DNA of 12,860 nucleotides from an uncultured Bacteroidales bacterium (lineage in GTDB: Bacteria; Bacteroidota; Bacteroidia; Bacteroidales; UBA4417): assembly GCA_937965665.1 (NCBI GenBank), contig CALCJE010000304.1, positions 1 through 12,860 on the forward strand, given 5' to 3'. Both the position numbers and the translations under genes were made by a program. Below are positions 1 through 8,068 of the stretch, piece by piece. Below the pieces are notes generated by a model that saw only the letters and a program-made list of their open reading frames with translations, was not told where the DNA came from and ran no database searches. Every line of letters begins with the position of its first letter. Position 1 is the first letter of the stretch.

Positions 1-2453
1 GTTTCATGATTACCCACAGAACTGATAACAGGAACTGCTATTAAGAGTGGCTCACCAGGCGCAAAAAATCCGCCATCCCATTCGGTTCTTACACTTCCGT
101 CGTTCACAAAGTCTCCGATAAAAACAGTCATGTCTGATGCGTCTTTTAATGCCTTTTTACTGATTCCATGCCATATTCCCAAATCATTGGAATGTATATC
201 GCTGACTGACATTAACCTGAAGTCAGTTCCTTTGGCAGGAGCCGTTTTCGTCATATTTGTATCAACAGCGAAGTCGGTTCCATTTCCTACCCTGTAGTAA
301 TACTGAGTGAAGGGTTGTAAGCCGGTGAGTGTAACCTCGTGCATATACCCCTCGCCGGCTATAAGCCAACCATCGGCACCAACCACAGTTGAACCCAAAG
401 CATTCGTCGCGCCGTATTGAACAACACTTGCAGGTGATGCAGATTCGGGTGTTTGCCAGACTATCCTTACTGAGGTCTCGGTGGGCGACATACTGTATGC
501 CTTTTTGAGTAAAATGAGTTGGTTTGCAACCATATCGGAAACTCCCCAGCGAGGATCACCAATGGTTGTTCCGTCGTCACCAAAATTTACAGCTGGCGAG
601 TTTTTATATAGTTTGAAATTGCCGTTTGCGGCATCAACAAATATTGGATCAGTGCTGATCACATTTATACTTTGTGAGGTATGAAGATTAATTCCAGTGT
701 TGAAATACAACGAATTTTTCAGCATTGAATTTAGTCCGTAAATGTAATAAGCTGTCCCTGTATTGGTTGAGGAATATGCTATACAGTTTTTAATTACTGC
801 ACCATCTATATGATGTGCCAATACTCCATAACTGGCAAAACAATCATAAAAAGTGCAATGATCGACAATGAAAACAGGACCCGGAGTTGCATCTACACCA
901 TCATGATCCCGGATATAGATTGCATCACTGCCTATTTTCGAAAAGGTAGAGCTAGCCACCGAGAAATATTTGACGCTACCAATTGCGGCTGCTACATGGC
1001 CGGCGACATAAATGCCTTCTTTCTTGATATTCTTAAAAATGCATCCCGAAATTAATAACGAATCGATTTGGCCTGCATATATTCCGTCAGTGATTGCATG
1101 CCCGTCGGTTCCGGCATCATTGATAAAGTTTATCAATTCGCAGTTTTTTAACCTGACGCTATATCCAATTGAGTCTAAAGCAATACCACCCACACTTTTC
1201 ATCACTCCTTTTGAACCATCGAGAATTACTCCAGTCAGATTAATGTCAGCTTTTGACCTTATTAAATAGCCACCATCGTCGGATGTCCAGACAGGTTTAT
1301 TAACCAAAGCAGGTGATCCTTGAATTGTTATACCTTCTTTAACGGTTAAGGTAGCAGACTCTACATACAGCCCGCCATCGGTTATCAGTTCAATAACGTC
1401 ACCTGGTTTAGCAGTTGCAATTGCTGCGGATATTTTATCCTTTCCCGCTTCAACATAGATAGCATTCGCAAGTTTAGGCCACCATCGCGGATCTCCAATC
1501 GTATTTCCATCGTCGCCAACCTTATAGGCGGGTGATGTAGTGGCAAGGCTGAAGTCCCCTTTTGCCGGATCGGCATAACCGGGATCGGCATTCACCATAT
1601 TCAATGCCTGCCCGGTATGCATATTATATTCCGCATTGAAGAAAAGACTGTTGGTGACAACAGAATGATCCCCATACAGATAGTAAGATGTGTTACCGAT
1701 ATTGGTGGTGTTTGTGAAGATCGTATTACGGATAATGTTGTAATCGGATTTATGCGTCAGTATGCGGTTTGTGTTATGAAGTGTAACATGATTCATTACG
1801 AGGATTGGACCAGGTGTAGCAAGGTTGTCGTCCGCGTCGTCAATATATACCGCTTCTGCCCCAATTGTGTTGAATGTCGAGTTTTCAATGGAGACATATT
1901 TTACGGCTCCGGGCAAAGTTGTATTTGCTTCAAACAGGATACCTTGTTCAACAATATTAGCAAAAGTACAGCCTGTGATGATCAAGGAATCGGGTTGAGA
2001 TGCCGATGTGCCATAAATTGCTTTTCCACCTGTTCCCGCCGGGTCCGACATGTTGATAAAATCACAATTGATGATTTTCACGTTTCCCCCTACAAGCCGG
2101 AGGTCAAGTGCGCCAATGGTTTTTGAAGCACCTTGAGCCCCATCGAAAACTATTCCCTTCAACGTAAGAGCAGCGGAAAGCTTTACAGTATAGTTTGGAT
2201 CGTCGGATGCCCACACTGGTTTGGTGGTAAGACCTGCCATAGCACGAATGGTGATTGGCTTATCGATCGTTAACCGGGCTGCTTCAAGATACACTCCGCC
2301 GTTGGTAACAAGCTCAAGGATGTCGCCTGGAGCAGCAGATGCGCAAGCAGCCGAGAGTGTTTCATTTCCGGCCGTAACCGGTATAATATTTTGTGCAAGT
2401 ATACGCAGGGACCATAGTCCCAGTAGCATAGTAAGAACTAGAAGTTTTTTCAT
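1..2453 (-). CDS. Secreted beta-helix / metallophosphoesterase protein, 3' end missing
   Basis: The frame is open from ATG at 2453 to the window edge (817 residues visible) and continues outside. Residues 1-20 form a signal peptide (MKKLLVLTMLLGLWSLRILA). Two parallel beta-helix modules follow (about 21-328 and 329-637), each opening with a 'GD(I/V)(L/I)EL(V/I)T(N/D)GG' strand and closing with a DPRW motif (D321, D633). About 650-735 resembles the Ig-like N-terminal domain of purple acid phosphatases (VQYGA..., LTGLQPFTQYYYRVG). A calcineurin-like metallophosphoesterase domain starts near 745 and shows canonical metal-ligand motifs: D752-I-H754, G-D781-FVND, and G-N815-H816-E817 at the very edge. 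By family it should hydrolyse phosphoesters with a two-metal centre outside the inner membrane. It lies 68 bases behind its larger paralogue with no evident terminator between, so they are probably co-transcribed. A T9SS sorting domain is expected beyond the window but not seen. Substrate unknown. Confidence 0.9.
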   Translation of the reverse strand, partial: MKKLLVLTMLLGLWSLRILAQNIIPVTAGNETLSAACASAAPGDILELVTNGGVYLEAARLTIDKPITIRAMAGLTTKPVWASDDPNYTVKLSAALTLKGIVFDGAQGASKTIGALDLRLVGGNVKIINCDFINMSDPAGTGGKAIYGTSASQPDSLIITGCTFANIVEQGILFEANTTLPGAVKYVSIENSTFNTIGAEAVYIDDADDNLATPGPILVMNHVTLHNTNRILTHKSDYNIIRNTIFTNTTNIGNTSYYLYGDHSVVTNSLFFNAEYNMHTGQALNMVNADPGYADPAKGDFSLATTSPAYKVGDDGNTIGDPRWWPKLANAIYVEAGKDKISAAIATAKPGDVIELITDGGLYVESATLTVKEGITIQGSPALVNKPVWTSDDGGYLIRSKADINLTGVILDGSKGVMKSVGGIALDSIGYSVRLKNCELINFINDAGTDGHAITDGIYAGQIDSLLISGCIFKNIKKEGIYVAGHVAAAIGSVKYFSVASSTFSKIGSDAIYIRDHDGVDATPGPVFIVDHCTFYDCFASYGVLAHHIDGAVIKNCIAYSSTNTGTAYYIYGLNSMLKNSLYFNTGINLHTSQSINVISTDPIFVDAANGNFKLYKNSPAVNFGDDGTTIGDPRWGVSDMVANQLILLKKAYSMSPTETSVRIVWQTPESASPASVVQYGATNALGSTVVGADGWLIAGEGYMHEVTLTGLQPFTQYYYRVGNGTDFAVDTNMTKTAPAKGTDFRLMSVSDIHSNDLGIWHGISKKALKDASDMTVFIGDFVNDGSVRTEWDGGFFAPGEPLLIAVPVISSVGNHE
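543..2393 (-). repeat. Two diverged beta-helix module repeats
   Basis: The encoded modules (about residues 21-328 and 329-637) have the same strand order: the opening 'AGxxxxSAA...GD' segment, KPVW, a (V/I)(F/L)DG turn, an asparagine-rich ladder (KNC, NSTF, NHVT and similar), YYxYG, then ADP-F and the closing DPRW. The DPRW aspartates are 312 residues apart. The copies are clearly homologous but well diverged in protein and DNA, unlike the near-identical pair in the neighbouring gene. The pattern resembles beta-helix domains of Bacteroidales surface proteins (DUF4957/DUF5123-like, judged from memory of the closing GDPRW motif). They probably form right-handed beta-helices that bind or cleave a glycan. 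Confidence 0.75.
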
Positions 2454-2521
2454 AATTGTTTTTTTTGTAAGATGAATGAAGTCACTGTAACAATAGCATC
2501 GTTTTTGAATTTAACTTGATA

Positions 2522-5500
2522 CTATTTCGCCAAAATCATTTTCCTTGTTTTCACATAAGAGCCGGCTTGCATTCTGTAATAATAAATACCGTCGGGAAGT
2601 GATGAAGCGATCAGGTTCACATCATAGTTTCCAGCTTTTTGCTCCTCATTTATCAGTGTTCTGACTTCTTTGCCAAACACATTATACACTTTCAAAACTA
2701 CTTTCCCGGTAACCGGCAAAGTATAAGTTATTTTAGTAGTAGCTTTAAAAGGATTGGGATAATTCTGATTCAATTCATAACGAACAGGGATTTTACTGTC
2801 AGGAACAGCTGTGAATCCGGTTATTTCAAGAACCGATGTTGAATCCAGTATTGAATAATTACCCGCGTAATCGTACGCAAATACGGCATAATAAAATGAA
2901 TCTGAAGATTCCGCTGTTGTATCAATACACGATTCGCCGTTTCCCTGGTAAATAAGTACTCCATCATGCGCGTTTGCAGGATACCCATCCGTTTTTCTTA
3001 AGATAACCACTCCCATAAAATCTGGAGCCGGTGGTATTTCGCCTGAAAGCGAAACTTCATCGATAGACAGATTACCGCTTCCTGCTGATTCAGACGGTAC
3101 AATAAAATCCAGGCTGAAGATGTTCTTAAAATCAAACTTTGGATTTTTATTTGCATGCCAACTCAATCCTTGTAAAGTGGATAAATCGAGTTGAGCATGT
3201 TTCCATTCAGTGGATGATAAATCCTGGTCTTCTGCATACCACCAATCATCTGACTTCCCATTATGGTCGTTATCCTGTTCAACTATAATCCTGATAGCCC
3301 TGTTGGAACCGTCTCCTTTATACCAGAAATCCAGGTTTTTAAACAAATGATACTCTGAATATTCGTGTATTCCCTTTATAGCGGCGTATTCGTCCCATGC
3401 AGCAGTAATATTATAATTGATTTGCATACCCTTGCCCACATAACCCGGATTTATTTGCACTAATGATCCGGTGCTGGTTCCGCTTCCGCTGCCCTCAAAT
3501 CCATCAAGCCCATCTTCAAAAGAGGCTACCTGTTTCTCAAGAGGGATATTCCTGGTCGGATTTTTCCAGGTTAAATCTACCTTTCCGTTTGAGAGTGTAC
3601 CCTTTAAATCTGTGGCAGGAGGGGGCGCAACAATATCAGGAATGACTACTACATTGCCTATTGCATACTTTTTGAAAGGTGTAATTTCTCCATCATAGAT
3701 CACCGCATAAATATGATATATTCCCGGTGTGATATTTTTAACATCCCAGAGGTAATAGTTAAGCGGATCAGTTATTTTGATAGAACCGGCAATTAATGTG
3801 CCTGCCTGAGCTGTGTCAGTTGTGAAATATAAATCTACACGAGCAGTTGCGCTATCGCTGGGTTCGGCAACGTCTATCCATTTAATTGTATAATTATAAC
3901 TTGTCGAGTCGCTGGTATTGCCGGGAGCTATGAAGTAAAAACCAGGAAGTACTGTTTTGCTTCTTACACCACTGGAATAGAATGTTAAGCTGTCGACAAT
4001 GTTGTTATCGACATCTATTGCATCAAAATGCATATAATTGCCATCTACTTTGAATTTGACATAATCGTATACAGATTTCGTAGTATTTACCCACCATCCG
4101 GTTTGATAGTCATACCTGGCTGCACCAAAACTGCCGGCAAGCATCTGTAATCTGCCTTGTCCGGGTTCACATCCGTATTCATTCACAGGAGCCGCAAATG
4201 AGGCATTCAGATTCATCGGTTTTGATCTTGTATAGGTATGGTCATGCCCGTTGATAATAACATTTACGCCATAATCATCAAAGGTTTTCCACCAGTACGG
4301 AATCATGGAATCCATTTCCCCGGCATGGCCTCCGCTTGTAAAGAAGGGACTGTGGAAATAAACGATAATCCAGGTTGCATCGGTATTCTTCAGTAAATCT
4401 TTTATATAAGGCAACTGGGTCATTAATTCATCCTGTGAATTTAAGCCTATAAAAAGAGTATTACCTTGCTTAAATGAGTACCATTTTTCGTTTCCCGGTA
4501 AAACAAACTGGTTCAAAAAATTAATGCCAGATTGAGTATCATAGTAAACATGATTTGTAGGAATATAATAATTGAGTGTGTTTTCCAGGAAATTGGATCC
4601 ATAATCGTAAAATTGTCTCCAAAGAAGAGGATCCATTGAATCGTCAATAATATCCCCAACCTGTAGATATATATCTGCTTTCTCGGCTGCTGCCATATTT
4701 GATATCTTCTGAAAAATGGTTGTACCAGCCTGGCAATCAGCAGCTGCTATAAAGGTGAATTTATTTGAAGTGGTATCAACGGCAGTTGTAAATGTTTTTT
4801 CAGCACCCCAAAATCCACCTGATTTTAATGAATAAAATAGTACGGAAGAAGGTTTTAATGTGGGGAATGAATAATCAAACAGGTATTGCGGATCTGAACC
4901 GGTTTTGTAATTATCTCTTCTGATCCCCGGGAAAGTTCCCATTTCATAGCTATTTGTATATCCCCAGCGCAATGAATCATCTAATGCCAGATTATTCCAG
5001 GTGATAGTTAATCCATTTAAGGTATTATTGGTTGACCCCCAATGGATATTGGTAGGCAAGGTGTTTTTGGGCCACCATCTGGGGTCACCTAATGATTTTC
5101 CATCAGTGCCTGACTTATAAGCCGGTGATCCTGGAAGAAGTGTAAAATCGCCATTGACCGCGTTTGCGAACATGGGGTCTGCATTAATTATATTTGTTGT
5201 TGCAGCAGTATGGAAACTGGGAGGTGCATTCCAATAAAGGCTATTTTGGCAGGTAGTCTGGTTTCCATAGATGTAGTATGAATTAGTGCCTGTTGAGAAA
5301 ATGCAGTTTCGAATGGTTGTAAAGTTGCAATAATGGGTATAAACCCGGGGCGTATTATAAAAAGTAACATGGTCAATGGTAACCACCGGATCATCGCCCA
5401 GAGCCGTTCCAAGTACATAATCATTTGCTTCCACCTGTATCGCCATTGTGGCAATATTTGAAAATGTGGAATTACTGATTGTTATGTGCTTTGCGCAGCC

Positions 5501-7948
5501 AGGACCAGGGATAGAAGCATTGGAAGTATAAATAATTATTCCGTACTTGCTCAAATCCTGAAAAATACAGTTTGAAATCGTCACCGAGTCTACCTGCGCT
5601 CCGCTACTGCCATAAATGGCTGTTGCGAAATTTTTAAATGTAGAATTTTTCACGGTAATATTGTAATCTCCCGCAGTACCTTTTGTAATTATTCCATTTA
5701 CGGTTGCCGGAGTGCTTCCGGTTCCGTCCATTATAATGCCATCCACATATACGTTGGCATATACTTCCATTAGTCCGCCATAATCAGATGCAGCAGTACA
5801 AGCCCATATGGGTTTGTTAACGAGACCTGATTTTGCCCTTATCGTGATTGGCTTATCGGTGACGGTAAGCATGGCAGTTTCAATGTAGAGACCGCCATCG
5901 GTTATCAGTTCAATTATATCTCCCGAATTGGCCGAAGCATAAGCGGTTGCTATGCTGTCAGTACCTGCTGCTATCCGTATGGTTTTTTGTGTGATGGGAA
6001 CAGGCCACCATCTGGGGTCACCTAATGATTTTCCATCAGTGCCTGAGTTGTAAGCCGGTGATCCGGGAAGAAGTGTAAAATCGCCATTTGCAGCGTTTGC
6101 AAACAGCGGGTCTGCATTAATTATATTTGTTGTTGCAGCGGTATGGAAACTGGGAGGTGCATTCCAATAAAGGCTATTTTGGCAGGTAGTCTGGTTTCCA
6201 TAGATGTAGTATGAATTAGTGCCTGTTGAGAAAATGCAGTTTCGAATGGTTGTAAAGTTGCAATAATGGGTATAAACCCGGGGCGTATTATAAAAAGTAA
6301 CATGGTCAATGGTAACCACCGGATCATCGCCCAGAGCCGTTCCAAGTACATAATCATTTGCTTCCACCTGTATCGCCATTGTGGCAATATTTGAAAATGT
6401 GGAATTACTGATTGTTATGTGCTTTGCGCAGCCAGGACCAGGGATAGAAGCATTGGAAGTATAAATAATTATTCCGTACTTGCTCAAATCCTGAAAAATA
6501 CAGTTTGAAATCGTCACCGAGTCTACCTGCGCTCCGCTACTGCCATAAATGGCTGTTGCGAAATTTTTAAATGTAGAATTTTTCACGGTAATATTGTAAT
6601 CTCCCGCAGTACCTTTTGTAATTATTCCATTTACGGTTGCCGGAGTGCTTCCGGTTCCATCCATGATAATTCCATCCACAGTAACACTGGCATATACTTC
6701 CATTAGTCCGCCATAATCAGATGCAGCAGTACACGCCCATATGGGTTTAGTAACGAGTCCTGATTTGGCCCGTATCGTGATTTGCTTATCGGTGACGGTT
6801 AGCATGGCAGTTTCAATATAGAGCCCACCATCAGTGATTAATTCAATGATATCTCCTGAAGAGGCCGAAGCATATGCTTTTGCTATACTATCAGTACCGG
6901 CAGCTATTTTGATGATTTTTTGCGTGAACTGAGGCTCGGGCCACCATCTTGGGTCACCCAATGATTTTCCATCGGTGCCTGCGTGGTATGCGGGAGATGT
7001 TTCGGTAATTGTTAAGTCACCATTTGGTGCATCAGGAAACAGAGGGTCAGCATTTAGTAAATTTGTTTCCACCACACCATTTGTAAAGCTATTGGAAACA
7101 TTATAATACATGCAATTTGAAATGCTCGTTTGATCGCCATACAGAATAAATCCCGTTGAGGAAGTTAATGTAGGAATCATGAAAATAGTATTCTTTACCT
7201 GAACATTGGAATGTTCTTTACAATATAACCGCCTGAAATTATAAACAGTAACATGATCAATTTCAACTCTCGGGTCAGGTGTCCAGCCGGCATTGGGCGA
7301 GTATAATGCGTCATTAGCAATTGTGTACAAACAAGCGACTGAACGATAAACTGGGTTCCAGAATGTTGAATTTGTCAGCGACAAATATTTGAAATCAGCT
7401 GGAGGAGTAGTTCCTCCATAACACATAATAGCATTACCGGAGATGTTTTCAAATAAACACCCTTTAAAAACTATAGAATCAACCTGAACCGTGCCACTTT
7501 CGCCATAGAGTGCGGTAGTGAAATTTTTGAAAGTTGAGTTATAGACTTTAATACTGTATGAGTTGCCGCCGGTAATAATTCCATTTACAGTGGCAGTTGG
7601 AGGAGTACCTCCGGTGCCATCCATAATAATTCCATCCACAGTTATGCCGCCGTTAGTTTTTATAATTCCGCCATAGTCTGAAACGGCACTGCATACCCAT
7701 ACCGGCTGGTAGCGTAAGCCTGCTTTGGAGCGGATTGTGATTGCTTTATCTGCAGTTACGGTAAGCGTTGATGTTTCAACATAAAGGCCACCATTACTTA
7801 TTAATTCTATTATGTCGCCTGCAGACGCCGTAGAATAAGCCGCAGATATCACATCTGTACCTGCTGTTACTTGAATTATGTTTTGTGAGAAACTCTTTAA
7901 GGAAATAAAGAGCATCACAATGAAAATGAAAAGTATTGCTTTTTTCAT
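2522..7948 (-). CDS. T9SS-exported multidomain beta-helix / metallophosphoesterase protein
   Basis: This 1,808-residue protein opens with a signal peptide (1 to about 21). Three beta-helix modules (about 23-343, 344-654, 655-960) each end in DPRWWP (D332, D644, D955). About 964-1061 is a purple-acid-phosphatase-type N-domain (GLTITWNN, LRWGYT). The metallophosphoesterase domain spans about 1064-1290: D1071-C-Q1073, G-D1099, T-N1132-H1133-V, H1199 and G-H1235-D-H1237. A beta-sandwich follows (about 1290-1440), then a fibronectin III domain (about 1445-1715) split by a CBM11-like insert (about 1466-1642). A T9SS type A sorting domain (about 1721-1808) follows, with NYPNPF. It should be exported and attached to or released from the cell surface. 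Motif I is DxQ instead of DxH, and motif III is TNHV instead of GNHE, so metal binding may differ from its paralogue. Phosphoester hydrolysis is inferred from family; substrate unknown. Confidence 0.95.
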   Translation of the reverse strand: MKKAILFIFIVMLFISLKSFSQNIIQVTAGTDVISAAYSTASAGDIIELISNGGLYVETSTLTVTADKAITIRSKAGLRYQPVWVCSAVSDYGGIIKTNGGITVDGIIMDGTGGTPPTATVNGIITGGNSYSIKVYNSTFKNFTTALYGESGTVQVDSIVFKGCLFENISGNAIMCYGGTTPPADFKYLSLTNSTFWNPVYRSVACLYTIANDALYSPNAGWTPDPRVEIDHVTVYNFRRLYCKEHSNVQVKNTIFMIPTLTSSTGFILYGDQTSISNCMYYNVSNSFTNGVVETNLLNADPLFPDAPNGDLTITETSPAYHAGTDGKSLGDPRWWPEPQFTQKIIKIAAGTDSIAKAYASASSGDIIELITDGGLYIETAMLTVTDKQITIRAKSGLVTKPIWACTAASDYGGLMEVYASVTVDGIIMDGTGSTPATVNGIITKGTAGDYNITVKNSTFKNFATAIYGSSGAQVDSVTISNCIFQDLSKYGIIIYTSNASIPGPGCAKHITISNSTFSNIATMAIQVEANDYVLGTALGDDPVVTIDHVTFYNTPRVYTHYCNFTTIRNCIFSTGTNSYYIYGNQTTCQNSLYWNAPPSFHTAATTNIINADPLFANAANGDFTLLPGSPAYNSGTDGKSLGDPRWWPVPITQKTIRIAAGTDSIATAYASANSGDIIELITDGGLYIETAMLTVTDKPITIRAKSGLVNKPIWACTAASDYGGLMEVYANVYVDGIIMDGTGSTPATVNGIITKGTAGDYNITVKNSTFKNFATAIYGSSGAQVDSVTISNCIFQDLSKYGIIIYTSNASIPGPGCAKHITISNSTFSNIATMAIQVEANDYVLGTALGDDPVVTIDHVTFYNTPRVYTHYCNFTTIRNCIFSTGTNSYYIYGNQTTCQNSLYWNAPPSFHTAATTNIINADPMFANAVNGDFTLLPGSPAYKSGTDGKSLGDPRWWPKNTLPTNIHWGSTNNTLNGLTITWNNLALDDSLRWGYTNSYEMGTFPGIRRDNYKTGSDPQYLFDYSFPTLKPSSVLFYSLKSGGFWGAEKTFTTAVDTTSNKFTFIAAADCQAGTTIFQKISNMAAAEKADIYLQVGDIIDDSMDPLLWRQFYDYGSNFLENTLNYYIPTNHVYYDTQSGINFLNQFVLPGNEKWYSFKQGNTLFIGLNSQDELMTQLPYIKDLLKNTDATWIIVYFHSPFFTSGGHAGEMDSMIPYWWKTFDDYGVNVIINGHDHTYTRSKPMNLNASFAAPVNEYGCEPGQGRLQMLAGSFGAARYDYQTGWWVNTTKSVYDYVKFKVDGNYMHFDAIDVDNNIVDSLTFYSSGVRSKTVLPGFYFIAPGNTSDSTSYNYTIKWIDVAEPSDSATARVDLYFTTDTAQAGTLIAGSIKITDPLNYYLWDVKNITPGIYHIYAVIYDGEITPFKKYAIGNVVVIPDIVAPPPATDLKGTLSNGKVDLTWKNPTRNIPLEKQVASFEDGLDGFEGSGSGTSTGSLVQINPGYVGKGMQINYNITAAWDEYAAIKGIHEYSEYHLFKNLDFWYKGDGSNRAIRIIVEQDNDHNGKSDDWWYAEDQDLSSTEWKHAQLDLSTLQGLSWHANKNPKFDFKNIFSLDFIVPSESAGSGNLSIDEVSLSGEIPPAPDFMGVVILRKTDGYPANAHDGVLIYQGNGESCIDTTAESSDSFYYAVFAYDYAGNYSILDSTSVLEITGFTAVPDSKIPVRYELNQNYPNPFKATTKITYTLPVTGKVVLKVYNVFGKEVRTLINEEQKAGNYDVNLIASSLPDGIYYYRMQAGSYVKTRKMILAK
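5054..6919 (-). repeat. Tandem 933-base in-frame duplication of a beta-helix module
   Basis: Two head-to-tail copies, 5054-5986 (third module) and 5987-6919 (second module), are 933 bases (311 codons) each. Read base by base, 5208-5725 is identical to 6141-6658: 518 bases without a difference, bounded by A5207/G6140 and G5726/A6659. The flanking parts of each copy have scattered substitutions. Over 311 residues I count about eleven amino-acid differences, all near the ends. The first module (6920-7882) is homologous but far more diverged. The pattern fits a recent duplication, or older copies homogenised by gene conversion over the central part. It can also arise from an assembly error, although the differing flanks make a pure collapse or duplication artefact less likely. 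Confidence 0.93.
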
Positions 7949-8068
7949 ATCAAGGTTTTTATTTTGTTATAATAATCTGATTGTTAATAGGGTGCCTAGA
8001 AAAGTAATTTCCTGGCTGCCGGCGTTTAATATCACGGCTATATACCCAATTTACTGCTGCACGGCAGT

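Noticed and set aside
1617..2126. A 169-codon plus-strand open frame rich in cysteine
   Set aside because: It is antisense to the clear beta-helix coding frame of the partial phosphoesterase gene and has no signal or domain-like composition; it is a shadow of the real gene.
2482..2490. A shared nine-base TTACAGTGA on the minus strand here and at 12120-12128, upstream of two different genes
   Set aside because: The distances to the start codons differ (28 and 38 bases), it is absent before the other genes, and nine bases can match by chance.
4465..4500. GNEKW in the large protein read as phosphoesterase motif III lacking its histidine
   Set aside because: Purple-acid-phosphatase-type proteins normally have a similar NExxYSFxxGN segment after motif III; the true motif III position is better filled by TNHV (1131-1134), which keeps N and H.
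5188..6387. Two near-identical 88-codon minus-strand frames (5188-5454 and 6121-6387)
   Set aside because: They are the same out-of-frame reading in the two copies of the 933-base repeat; their duplication reflects the repeat, not a conserved small gene.
7949..8068. Possible terminator or promoter in the 120-base gap between the hydrolase and the large phosphoesterase gene
   Set aside because: Only a five-base stem (ACTGC/GCAGT) without a T-run and a TACTTTTC near-match to a -7 box without a partner are visible; neither is enough to call.
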